Below, in pieces: positions 8,596-16,676 of a stretch of 64,000 nt of DNA. This DNA is from Rosistilla oblonga. GTDB taxonomy: Bacteria; Planctomycetota; Planctomycetia; Pirellulales; Pirellulaceae. Numbering within the stretch: the stretch's first letter is position 1; each line of letters starts with the position of its first letter. Made by a program: the position numbers and the translations under genes. The notes under the pieces are model-generated. The model was not told the DNA's origin and did not search any database. It was given only the letters and a program-made list of their open reading frames with translations. The stretch is from contig NZ_CP036292.1 in the NCBI RefSeq assembly GCF_007751715.1, positions 6,951,339 through 7,015,338 on the forward strand, in the 5' to 3' direction.

Positions 8596-9704
8596 CCAAA
8601 CATCGTTTCCAGACTACGGATATAGTCGAGCGCATCGCCGACATCATCCACCTGCACTCCCTGCTGGCGCCCCAGCCGGTCGGCATCCGATAGCGACACC
8701 AAGTCGTCGTGCCAGGGATGTTCCACCAACCGGCGACGCGCTCTGGCGCCGAGTGTTCGATCGCGCAACTGGTGAGCCAACATGTGGTGCTCGATCAACC
8801 AAGCGGTCCGCGGTTGGATAAATCCGTCGAGCGCTTCGAGCCCCGCAGCCACATGGTCCTGCGGATCGATCGCCTTGCCAACGTCGTGCAGCAGCGCCGC
8901 CAATAGAAAGTCCTCGTCGTAAGGCATCTCATCGCGAGCGTGTTCGAAGACTTGCAAGCTGTGATAAAGCGCGTCCCCCTCGGGATGATACTTCAGATTC
9001 TGCTTGACGTTCTCCAGCGGCCACAACAACGACTCGTACAACTGAAACCGATCGACTTGGCATTCGGCTTCCTCCAACGCATGATCCTGCTGGTCGATCC
9101 CCTGGCCGTGCTCCAGTTCGATCAACCGCTGCAACTGCGGTAGGCTGGCCCGCTCGATCGCCTTCCCCGTGATCGAACTCTTAAAACGATGGCCGATCAG
9201 CGACGGATGGTAGACCGTCAGTTCGACGGGAAATTCGTCGCGGAGATGGATGTGCGTGAAGACGCGTTCCTCGCCATCCTTGCGAACTCGCTTGCGTTCC
9301 ATCTGGCAACCGCTCCCCGTCTCTTCGACGTGCAGCAAGATCGACTGCGGATTGCTGGCGAAGACATGGATGTCGATGTCCGAACCATCGCGGACGTGCC
9401 CGGTCAGCACGCTGCCGATCAGATAGGGATGGAACGCCTGCAACTGACGCATCCACCACAGAGCTCGCAGCCGCATCTTGTGCAGTCGCTGGGAATGCCC
9501 GAGATCGCCTTCGTGCATCCGCGCCATCATCTGGACCTGGTCGCGGATCTCCGCATTGCTAGGCAGATCGGCCGGTTTGACCCAAGATTTCTGAACCCGC
9601 CGCGCCGCCTTCAGCTTGGCTCGGTAGTATTCGGATTCTTCGTGATCGTACAGCAGCCGAGCTGCTTCCCAAGCGATTGCATAACGCAATTTGGGTGATG
9701 CCAT
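8592..9704 (-). CDS. HD-domain protein with nucleotidyltransferase fold
   Basis: A 370-residue protein starting at ATG 9704 (MASPKLRY); an in-frame ATG at 9773 would add 23 residues without similarity to the rest. Around residues 95-115 the motif GSVLTGHVRDGSDIDIHVF matches the GS...DxD signature of polymerase-beta-type nucleotidyltransferases. Near residue 270, LLAALLHDVGKAID is an HD phosphohydrolase motif, and a later HHML may complete metal binding. The combination resembles tRNA-nucleotidyltransferase-related or GlnD-like enzymes but is much shorter and lacks their other domains. A nucleotide- or RNA-modifying role with opposing transferase and hydrolase activities is plausible but unproven. 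The gene is monocistronic and convergent with the small lipoprotein gene. Confidence 0.8.
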   Translation of the reverse strand: MASPKLRYAIAWEAARLLYDHEESEYYRAKLKAARRVQKSWVKPADLPSNAEIRDQVQMMARMHEGDLGHSQRLHKMRLRALWWMRQLQAFHPYLIGSVLTGHVRDGSDIDIHVFASNPQSILLHVEETGSGCQMERKRVRKDGEERVFTHIHLRDEFPVELTVYHPSLIGHRFKSSITGKAIERASLPQLQRLIELEHGQGIDQQDHALEEAECQVDRFQLYESLLWPLENVKQNLKYHPEGDALYHSLQVFEHARDEMPYDEDFLLAALLHDVGKAIDPQDHVAAGLEALDGFIQPRTAWLIEHHMLAHQLRDRTLGARARRRLVEHPWHDDLVSLSDADRLGRQQGVQVDDVGDALDYIRSLETMFG

Positions 9705-9853
9705 TTCACAAGGCTCGAACGATGCGAGCCGGAAAGATCGAGTAACAAGAGTCGATTGACGCGAGATCGCCAAACGGAAGTCACTTCGATCTTACGCCAG
9801 CGGTTGGTGAAAGGCAATCAAAAGGCGATCGGCCAGCGGGGCAACCCACAGTT

Positions 9854-11536
9854 TCAATTTGCCGCATCCGCCGGCTCGATCACATCGATGTAGCGATCCA
9901 ATTGGTCGATTTCGATCTGCTGCTCTGCGCCGCTGGGCCAGACGACACGAAGACTCTCTGCCGTGGCTCCCGCTGGAATCCCCAACAGAACGCGTGGATC
10001 GCAATGCGACAGATAGCTGCCGCCACCGGCGAGCGTCCGGAACTGGGGCCCGGCGGATGTCTGCAGGTAGATCTTGGCACCGATCGCCGACCGATTCGAA
10101 CGACGCCCGATCAACCGGACTCCCAACCAATGCGTCTCGCAAGAGGTTCGGTTTCGGATCAACGCGGCGTCGGCGTTGTTATGCGAGAAGACAAAATCGA
10201 GCATTCCGTTGTTGTCAAAGTCGGCCGATGCTAACCCGCGACCAAGATGCGATTGGCCGAAGTAATCGTCCTCAGCAAACGCGACTCGCTGAAAGCTATT
10301 CCCCTCATTTTGAAGCAGAATCGGTTTCTGTTTGACGAGACCACTGGTGGGACGCTTGATCACGTGACCGTTGGAGACGACAAGGTCTTCGTCGCCATCG
10401 CGATCGATGTCGCAAGCAACTGTACCAAAACCGACGTTGGTCGAATTCAACCGATAGATCCCGGCCGACTGGCTGGCATGGGTGAAGACATTGCTCGCGT
10501 CGTTCCGGTAGAGCGCAAAGGATTCGTTTTCATAATTGGCCACCCACAGATCGGGCCGCTGATCGCGATTGAAGTCCAAGACGGCCACGCCCATGCTTCC
10601 GTTAGGGACGCCGCGATCATCGGTTGCCAAGCCTGCGATGGTGCCGGTTTCGGAGAGTTTCGCATTACCATCGTTCACGTAATAGAAGTTGTCGACAGTA
10701 TCGTTGGCGACGTAGACATCGAGATCGCCGTCGAGGTCGAGGTCGGCGACGGTGACTCCAAGTCCCTTCCCGCCTGGCACGAGCCCCATCTCCTCGCTCG
10801 CATCGCGAAACGTTCCATCGCCATTGGCCATGTACAAAACATCGTCGACTCCCGAAAAACTTCGCGGCGGACAGATGTCTGCAACTCCACTGCTATCGGT
10901 GCAATCGGGGTCGTTTTCCCACGACCAATCGACGTAGTGGACAACGTACAGATCGAGATTGCCATCGCCATCGAGATCGCCCCACGCCGCACTGCTGCTC
11001 CACAGCGAATCGCTGAGTCCGCGATCGACATGCGTTTCGCGAAAGGTTCCGTCCCCTTGGTTTTGAAACAATTGCAGACCGCCGTAACCGGTTACCAACA
11101 GATCGTCGAAACCATCGTTATCGAAGTCGCCGACCGCGCAACCGTGAGTATAGAACTGGGACGATGCGATCGATGCATCATCCGACACATCGTCGAACTG
11201 AAACGCTGAATGCTGGCGAAACAATCCGCTTGGTCGCGGGCCCGGTGTTTCACCGGCGGCCAACACTCCACCACCGGGAAAAAAGATATCGCAGTGCCCG
11301 TCGCGGTCGTAATCCAAGACCCCCACGCCGCCGCCCAACGCCTCCAGGATACTATTGGTCGTCTCCAGCCCACCATGACGATACATAAACTGGACACCGC
11401 TACCGGCCGTAACGTCATCCAACTGAATCGTCTCGATAGGATCGCTGACTTCATCCTTGCTGGGTTGGGGATCGGGTGTCGATCGCGAGCATCCAATCGA
11501 CAGCAGGATCAGCGTTGAAACGACAAGTGTTCGCAC
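9854..11536 (-). CDS. CRTAC1/FG-GAP repeat lipoprotein with ASPIC/UnbV domain
   Basis: A 560-residue exported lipoprotein (lipobox SIGC, Cys about 16). The body is a beta-propeller of FG-GAP/VCBS repeats, seen as calcium-binding DxDxDGxxD loops: DFDNDGFDDLL, DLDGDGNLDLY, DLDLDGDLDVY, DFNRDQRPDLW, DIDRDGDEDLV, DFDNNGMLDFV. The last 90 residues or so (RSAIGAKIYLQT, then LRVVWPSGAEQQ) are an ASPIC/UnbV domain. Such proteins are abundant in planctomycetes and are thought to bind ligands or other proteins at the cell surface; no catalytic site is known. It lies 68 bp downstream of the TPR membrane protein gene on the same strand and is probably co-transcribed, a pairing common in planctomycetes. 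Confidence 0.9.
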   Translation of the reverse strand: MRTLVVSTLILLSIGCSRSTPDPQPSKDEVSDPIETIQLDDVTAGSGVQFMYRHGGLETTNSILEALGGGVGVLDYDRDGHCDIFFPGGGVLAAGETPGPRPSGLFRQHSAFQFDDVSDDASIASSQFYTHGCAVGDFDNDGFDDLLVTGYGGLQLFQNQGDGTFRETHVDRGLSDSLWSSSAAWGDLDGDGNLDLYVVHYVDWSWENDPDCTDSSGVADICPPRSFSGVDDVLYMANGDGTFRDASEEMGLVPGGKGLGVTVADLDLDGDLDVYVANDTVDNFYYVNDGNAKLSETGTIAGLATDDRGVPNGSMGVAVLDFNRDQRPDLWVANYENESFALYRNDASNVFTHASQSAGIYRLNSTNVGFGTVACDIDRDGDEDLVVSNGHVIKRPTSGLVKQKPILLQNEGNSFQRVAFAEDDYFGQSHLGRGLASADFDNNGMLDFVFSHNNADAALIRNRTSCETHWLGVRLIGRRSNRSAIGAKIYLQTSAGPQFRTLAGGGSYLSHCDPRVLLGIPAGATAESLRVVWPSGAEQQIEIDQLDRYIDVIEPADAAN

Positions 11537-11604
11537 GATTGCAACCTGGGATCAAGACGGGGCGGTAGGTGAAGTGTGAGTCAAACCAAAGCCTAGGCGA
11601 TCGA

Positions 11605-13011
11605 TCACGGCACGACTACCGATGTCGATTCCGATGGGACAGCGAGAATCTCGTTTGCCAATCCACGATGACGCCTAGCAAGCTCCGCAAATGATGGCGA
11701 GCGAGCGGCATTGTTTTCGTAGTAGGTCGCCAAAGCGTCGTGCGCACCCCAGTGCCGAGGATCCTGAGCGAGCACACTCTGCAACCAAAAGATCCCGAGC
11801 TTTGGCGATTGGTACTTTAGATAGATCATCGCCACCTGAAACCGCGCCTCGTTGTCTGTCGGGTCGGTGCCGAGAGACGTCCGTAGATTTTCAGTTTTCG
11901 CAAGCTCCTGCCGGACGGTTTTGACGTATTCGAACTCCTTCTCCGCCTCGGCTTGCTCACCTTGCCCCCGCAATGCGATCGCCAACGCATAACGCGCATC
12001 GAGATCATGAGGATTCGCTGACACAGCCCGCCGCAGCCGAGGAAGGGCGGCAGCAAAATCGCCGTTTGCGGAATCCAACTTCCCCAGTTCAAACGCCGCG
12101 GGATCGCCATCGGGCTGGAAACCAAGACGCTGAAAAGCGACGACAACCTGCTGCGGCTGGTAGTCTTCAACCTGCTGGAGAATTTCGCGGGCATCGTCGC
12201 TGTTGCCCAACATCACCAGCGACCTCGCTTCACCGATTTGCGCCGCAGCGGCAGTGTCGGGCGAGACCTTGTGACAAAGCTGAAAAAGCTCCAACGCCTC
12301 CTCGGGCCGCTTGCGTTCCAAAAGCAGGCGAGCCAACGAATAAATCGCCGGTGCGTAGCTGGGCTGCTTCGCCAACGCGCGGCGGTACTCCTCTTCCGCC
12401 GCGTCCTGCTGCAGCGCGTATTCGCCAATCCTCGCTCGCTTCACATGCGGCTTGGGATCTTCGGGAAACCCCGTTTGCCAAGCTTCCAAAAGTAACTGAG
12501 CTTCCTCCAGCCGACCTTGGCTTGCCAAACCGTGGGTATAGGCGTCGCAGATGTCGGCGCCGTCGGTCCCCGGCGATTCGAGCCAAGCCTTCAACTCGGG
12601 CTCAATCTTCTCCAACTCCCCATTTAGCGCAGCCGCTAAAAGTTTTTCTCGTTCGATGTCGCGAGAATTTGCCCCGTGCTGTTGGGCGCGGCGCAGCTGC
12701 AACTCCGTCTCCGCCAAATCTCCACGCCGCAGACTGATCCTCGCCCTCAGCAGATCGATGGAAACTTGATCACCATTGCAAAACTCCGCAAGCTGCAACG
12801 CCTCGATCGCCGATGCATGATCCCGCCGATCCATCGCCGAGCGAGCATTTTGCAGCGGCCAGAGCGCAAACCCTCCTTGCAGATAGGCCACGAGAACAAG
12901 CAGAACGAGGACCACGCCCCCCACTACGGCCGTACGTCGTTTGCTGCCAGGCACTTGCTGCGGCGAAGCGGGTTTGGCGGTGCAAGCGACACGACTGTTC
13001 TTCCTACTCAT
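11605..13011 (-). CDS. Membrane-anchored TPR protein
   Basis: Starting at ATG 13011 (MSRKNSR) this is 468 residues; an upstream in-frame ATG at 13047 is less likely. A single transmembrane helix (about 26-48, VVGGVVLVLLVLVAYL) follows a basic N-terminus. The rest is a chain of tetratricopeptide repeats, for example ARSAMDRRDHASAIEALQLA, YRRALAKQPSYAPAIYSLAR and ALPRLRRAVSANPHDLDARY, giving an all-helical solenoid probably outside the cytoplasmic membrane. TPR solenoids are protein-interaction scaffolds. The following gene, a CRTAC1-type lipoprotein, is the natural candidate partner. No enzymatic domain is visible. Confidence 0.85.
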   Translation of the reverse strand: MSRKNSRVACTAKPASPQQVPGSKRRTAVVGGVVLVLLVLVAYLQGGFALWPLQNARSAMDRRDHASAIEALQLAEFCNGDQVSIDLLRARISLRRGDLAETELQLRRAQQHGANSRDIEREKLLAAALNGELEKIEPELKAWLESPGTDGADICDAYTHGLASQGRLEEAQLLLEAWQTGFPEDPKPHVKRARIGEYALQQDAAEEEYRRALAKQPSYAPAIYSLARLLLERKRPEEALELFQLCHKVSPDTAAAAQIGEARSLVMLGNSDDAREILQQVEDYQPQQVVVAFQRLGFQPDGDPAAFELGKLDSANGDFAAALPRLRRAVSANPHDLDARYALAIALRGQGEQAEAEKEFEYVKTVRQELAKTENLRTSLGTDPTDNEARFQVAMIYLKYQSPKLGIFWLQSVLAQDPRHWGAHDALATYYENNAARSPSFAELARRHRGLANEILAVPSESTSVVVP

Positions 13012-13154
13012 CCCGCAAATTGTATCCCAACCAAAAAAGGGCTCCAAAAGAAATCATTGACACGCATACATCATACCGATTTAATGGTTAGCTGGTGCCC
13101 TTGACCCGGCTGCAAGGGCCACATTCTTCCTTTTCTATTGAGAGATATCTTCTT

Positions 13155-14189
13155 ATGAAAAGCAAACGCGAAGGTTTTACCCTAGTTGAGCTGCTGGTTG
13201 TGATTGCAATCATCGGCATTTTGGTTGGGCTGCTGTTGCCAGCAGTCCAAGCTGCTCGCGAAGCAGCCCGGCGTATGAGTTGTTCTAATAACATGAAGAA
13301 CATTGCGCTCGCGTTCCACAATTACCACGACACGTACAAAAAATTCCCGATTTACACCAACCGCTTCACAAGTAGCGCTGGAACATGCAGCCACTGGGAA
13401 GGATTCAGTGCGCACACAATGATCCTGCCCTTCATGGAGCAGCAACCGCTTTATGATCAAATCAGCGCAATGTGGACCACTGCCCCACAATTGCACGAGG
13501 GTTGGCGTGTCGACCCGTTCACCACACCACGTCGAACTCGAATCGATGCATTCATGTGCCCGTCGGACGGATCGAATTCCGGTGCAGACACGGGCAACTG
13601 CAGCTACGCCGTTAGCGAAGGCTGTGCGTTGGGATGGACCGGAACCAATGCAAACAACAACGGTATGTTTGGTCGCGAAACCGGATTTGAACGTCGGATG
13701 GCCGACGTTAAAGACGGAACCTCCAACACCGTGATGGTCGCAGAACATTTGTTGGGAGACCACGACAACAACTTCTATCGCCCCGGCGACGTAGTTCGCG
13801 CTATCGGATGGACAGGCACGAATAAGGCTTGGCCAGTAACCGGAGAACTCTACAGCCCAGGTGACATTGAAACCTATGGCCAGGCTTGTGAAGCTGCCAT
13901 CGCAAACCACCACAGTCACGCTGGTCGGGATTGGATGGCGCCGATGCCAACCCAAACCGTCTTCAACACCGTAGCCCCACCAAACTGGAAATACCCCAAC
14001 TGCCAGCCCTGTAGCGGTTGCGGATGGATGGACAGCGAAGGCGTCTTTCCTTCGCGAAGCCAGCACCCTGGCGGTGCCATGCACGGCTTGGCCGATGGCT
14101 CGGTCCGCTTTGTCGCCGAGACGATCAATGGACAAACGTATTGCCACTTGGGCAATCGTAATGACGGTCAAGCCATCTCGCTCGACTAG
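13155..14189 (+). CDS. DUF1559 prepilin-like protein
   Basis: A 344-residue protein starting at ATG 13155, chosen because it places the type IV prepilin cleavage motif at the N-terminus (KREG, then FTLVELLVVIAIIGIL). A hydrophobic helix and AAREAARRMSC follow, then the DUF1559 domain with its C-terminal signature HPGGAMHGLADGSVRF. Planctomycetes carry many paralogues of this family. They are processed and secreted like pseudopilins, but their exact role is unknown. Many cysteines (for example NCQPCSGCGW) suggest disulfides. A small lipoprotein gene follows after 53 bp, a usual partner of this family. Confidence 0.93.
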   Translation: MKSKREGFTLVELLVVIAIIGILVGLLLPAVQAAREAARRMSCSNNMKNIALAFHNYHDTYKKFPIYTNRFTSSAGTCSHWEGFSAHTMILPFMEQQPLYDQISAMWTTAPQLHEGWRVDPFTTPRRTRIDAFMCPSDGSNSGADTGNCSYAVSEGCALGWTGTNANNNGMFGRETGFERRMADVKDGTSNTVMVAEHLLGDHDNNFYRPGDVVRAIGWTGTNKAWPVTGELYSPGDIETYGQACEAAIANHHSHAGRDWMAPMPTQTVFNTVAPPNWKYPNCQPCSGCGWMDSEGVFPSRSQHPGGAMHGLADGSVRFVAETINGQTYCHLGNRNDGQAISLD

Positions 14190-14242
14190 ACTCGCTGAAT
14201 TGCAAACCCTTGCAATCACACCTTCAACTGGACTAAGGACAA

Positions 14243-14557
14243 ATGGAAATGATGGGACGTTGTGTTTTCGGCGTTTTACTGACTCTTGCGATGATCGGCT
14301 GCGGATCGGGTACGGCACCAGTAAAGGTCCAACCGACTGCGACACCAGCGGCACAGACAGTAAAAGCCACGCTTGAACAGGTCGCCGAATCCGGCGAACT
14401 CGGCAGTGGAGCTGAAGAGCTTCAGAAGGCCTTAGAGGAGATGAAGGCGAGTGATCCCGCCAAAGCAGACGCGCTGCTTTCCGACTTCGAGAGCCTGAAA
14501 AACAGCTCAGGCGCTTCGGCCAAGTCGAAGGCAAAGGCAATGCTGGGCAAGATGTAG
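14243..14557 (+). CDS. Small lipoprotein, partner of DUF1559 protein
   Basis: A 104-residue protein with a lipoprotein signal (LAMIGC, Cys about 20) and an AAGGA Shine-Dalgarno just upstream of the ATG. The mature part is helical and charged (EELQKALEEMKASDPAKADA) and ends in a Lys-rich stretch. It follows the DUF1559 prepilin-like gene in the same operon, 53 bp apart, and a strong terminator hairpin closes the unit. Function unknown; the arrangement suggests it works with the pilin-like protein. Confidence 0.8.
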   Translation: MEMMGRCVFGVLLTLAMIGCGSGTAPVKVQPTATPAAQTVKATLEQVAESGELGSGAEELQKALEEMKASDPAKADALLSDFESLKNSSGASAKSKAKAMLGKM

Positions 14558-14593
14558 CGTTCGCGAGATCGAACGGCAGCATTCGAAATTGAC

Positions 14594-14638
14594 GCTGGCC
14601 GGTCACCAAGCTTTATTGCTCGGTGCCCGGCCAGTTTT
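14594..14638 (+). terminator. Rho-independent terminator
   Basis: Strong hairpin: ctggccgg pairs with ccggccag, and the inner cacc with ggtg, followed by TTTT. It ends the DUF1559-lipoprotein unit. The stem may also serve the minus strand, from which the ceramidase-like gene arrives. Confidence 0.8.
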
Positions 14639-14698
14639 CGTTCTACAACCAATGAACTTCAACTGAATCGGTAACTCTCGATTCCATCAGCGGATCGG

Positions 14699-16102
14699 CT
14701 ATTTCAGGTCCTGCATCAATTCTAGCAGAGTCTCGGTGATTCGGTCGGAGGCGTCCAACTGAACGCGGTTGGTTCCCATCCAGGTTTCGTAGCCGCCCAG
14801 TTTGTGTTGAGCCGGCGTGGGGAGATAACCGTAGCTGCCGTTGGCCAGTTCGATCGTGAAAGCGTCCGCAAAGGGAGCCTTCTCTTTGATGTCCAATCCG
14901 ATCTGCGTAAAGACTTCGAACGGGATCGCGGCGATCGTCAGGTCGCCGATCCGCACCGCTTGCAACAACACGTCCCATTGATCGGGACCTTCCAGCAGTC
15001 GCTGGACGCGGCCGGCATAACTTTTCTGATGCCGGTGATATTCCTTAGCTCCCTCGGGCAAGGCTTTGATCGATGCAAAGTATTCCTGCATCTCGGCGTC
15101 CGGCTTGCGGACCTTGAGCGTCAGATCGCGGTGAGCAACGCTCAGTGGCACCCAGTCCTGGAATTCGATCTTGGCGTGCGCATCGATCACCTTGTCGGCC
15201 ACTTTGTGCGCTACCTCGGTCATCTTTTCATAAGGCTTGTAGGGACGGCCGCGATCGCGGAAGTTGATGTTGTTGACATCGCCGCTGGTCCCGTTGGTGA
15301 GGATACCAACAAATGGTTTGTCGCTATCGGAGGCCTTCAGTAGCTCGCCGATCCGCTGGGAAAAGACGCCAAAGTAGTCCGCGGAGACCTCGCCTTTGCC
15401 CATGCCGCCAACGTAGTGCAGCGAATAATTGGCCATCAGCGAAATCGGACGGCCGTCGATCGATTGGACGCTGATAAACGAGATCTCCGGATCGACGGGG
15501 CCCGCCGGCTTGATCAGAGTCGGGTGACCGCTGGGTGGGTTCATGCGAACCGTATCGACGCCGCCAAACGGATTGCGACGGTGCCGCTCATCGCCGATGT
15601 GCCAGCGGCGGTTGAAGACCTCCGACGGCTCCTCTCCCGCCCCCCAGCCGATTTTGGCGGGTTCGAGATTCTCGACAGCTTCGGCAACTGCTTTGACGAT
15701 TCCGGCAACCAGAATCGGGCGATACTTTTCCGAAGTCGCTCGCGTGGCGCTGTGCGTGTGCGTCGCCGACATCAACAGATTTTCGCCGTCGATCGCACCG
15801 GCTCGATCGATCTGCTCGCGCGCTTCGTCCCAGATCTCGCGCGAGATCCCAACGTTGTCGCAGACGACAAAACCGATCCGGTTCTTGCCGTCGTCCAGGA
15901 TCAAACACTTCGCGTGCAATGGATCGTGGATATGTTGAGCGGGAATCGGAACCCAGTTGCCGACGACGAGTTCGCCAAGCGGAGGCGTGATATCGACCAT
16001 CGCAGCACCGGCGCGCAACGTCGGCTTTTCCGCGGCGGTAGCATCGAGGGGAGCGATCGCGATGGCGATCAACAACAGACAGAACGGGACACGGCGCAAC
16101 AT
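14699..16102 (-). CDS. Neutral/alkaline ceramidase-like secreted hydrolase (1)
   Basis: A 467-residue protein starting at ATG 16102 (MLRRVPFCLLLIAIAIA), with AAGGAAAAGG just upstream; an upstream ATG at 16183 would hide the signal peptide. After cleavage near ATAA, the mature protein begins with the ceramidase-like block LRAGAAMVDITPPLGELVVG. Further family features are CDNVGISREIWDEA, SATHTHSA (zinc-binding histidines), NYSLHYVGG and TNGTSGDVNNI. Neutral/alkaline ceramidases cleave an N-acyl amide. In planctomycetes the real substrate is unknown, and this protein lacks the long C-terminal domain of true ceramidases. It is one of three ceramidase-like proteins in the window. Confidence 0.88.
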   Translation of the reverse strand: MLRRVPFCLLLIAIAIAPLDATAAEKPTLRAGAAMVDITPPLGELVVGNWVPIPAQHIHDPLHAKCLILDDGKNRIGFVVCDNVGISREIWDEAREQIDRAGAIDGENLLMSATHTHSATRATSEKYRPILVAGIVKAVAEAVENLEPAKIGWGAGEEPSEVFNRRWHIGDERHRRNPFGGVDTVRMNPPSGHPTLIKPAGPVDPEISFISVQSIDGRPISLMANYSLHYVGGMGKGEVSADYFGVFSQRIGELLKASDSDKPFVGILTNGTSGDVNNINFRDRGRPYKPYEKMTEVAHKVADKVIDAHAKIEFQDWVPLSVAHRDLTLKVRKPDAEMQEYFASIKALPEGAKEYHRHQKSYAGRVQRLLEGPDQWDVLLQAVRIGDLTIAAIPFEVFTQIGLDIKEKAPFADAFTIELANGSYGYLPTPAQHKLGGYETWMGTNRVQLDASDRITETLLELMQDLK

Positions 16103-16676
16103 GACGGGGACCTTTTCCTTCTTGAGTGAATTCGTAGGGAGGAGCGACAGATCCAACGCGATCGCGGCGGGAAGCGGCCCCAAGAAACGGGAACACTTGA
16201 TCGACGAGGACCCCCGAAAGTATAGCAGTCAGCGCGAGGCGATGCCTTCAACTTGTAAGACAGCCCTCACGCGGCAGGCCGGGGCTGCTCCCCACACTTG
16301 CCCCAGCGAAGCTCGGGAGGGTCGGAAAACGTGCGTCTAGCAAGTTTTTCGGAGAGAGTGCAGTCGTGTATCGCTACAGGGACGCCCTTTCCGTGACGGT
16401 CCATCTTCATGTTGTGACGCAATGCGATTTAGGGAACGCCGGCTCTCCTCTAGCTTGCCTGGGCAGATTTGCAACGGTTTGGGCGATCGCAGCACTGTGC
16501 AATTATTTTCTCAAGCCGAACCGATTCCCCGCACCGCTCCTGGCGGCGGAACGAAACCTAGCGTTCACCGTAGCGGGTTCATTTGATGCGGGGTACGTCC
16601 AGGCGGGCGCTCGATCGAATACCGCGATGCCTGATCCATTCAGCGTCTATTCAATCGAGTCCAAGGGCAAAACAGT
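16103..16676. other. Intergenic region, no gene seen
   Basis: 574 bp between the divergent ceramidase-like gene and the LEPR-XLL-like gene. It contains a GC-rich stretch near 16255-16330 (cagcgaagctcgggagggtc) that resembles intergenic repeats of planctomycetes. Otherwise there is no convincing ORF, RNA or promoter. Confidence 0.5.
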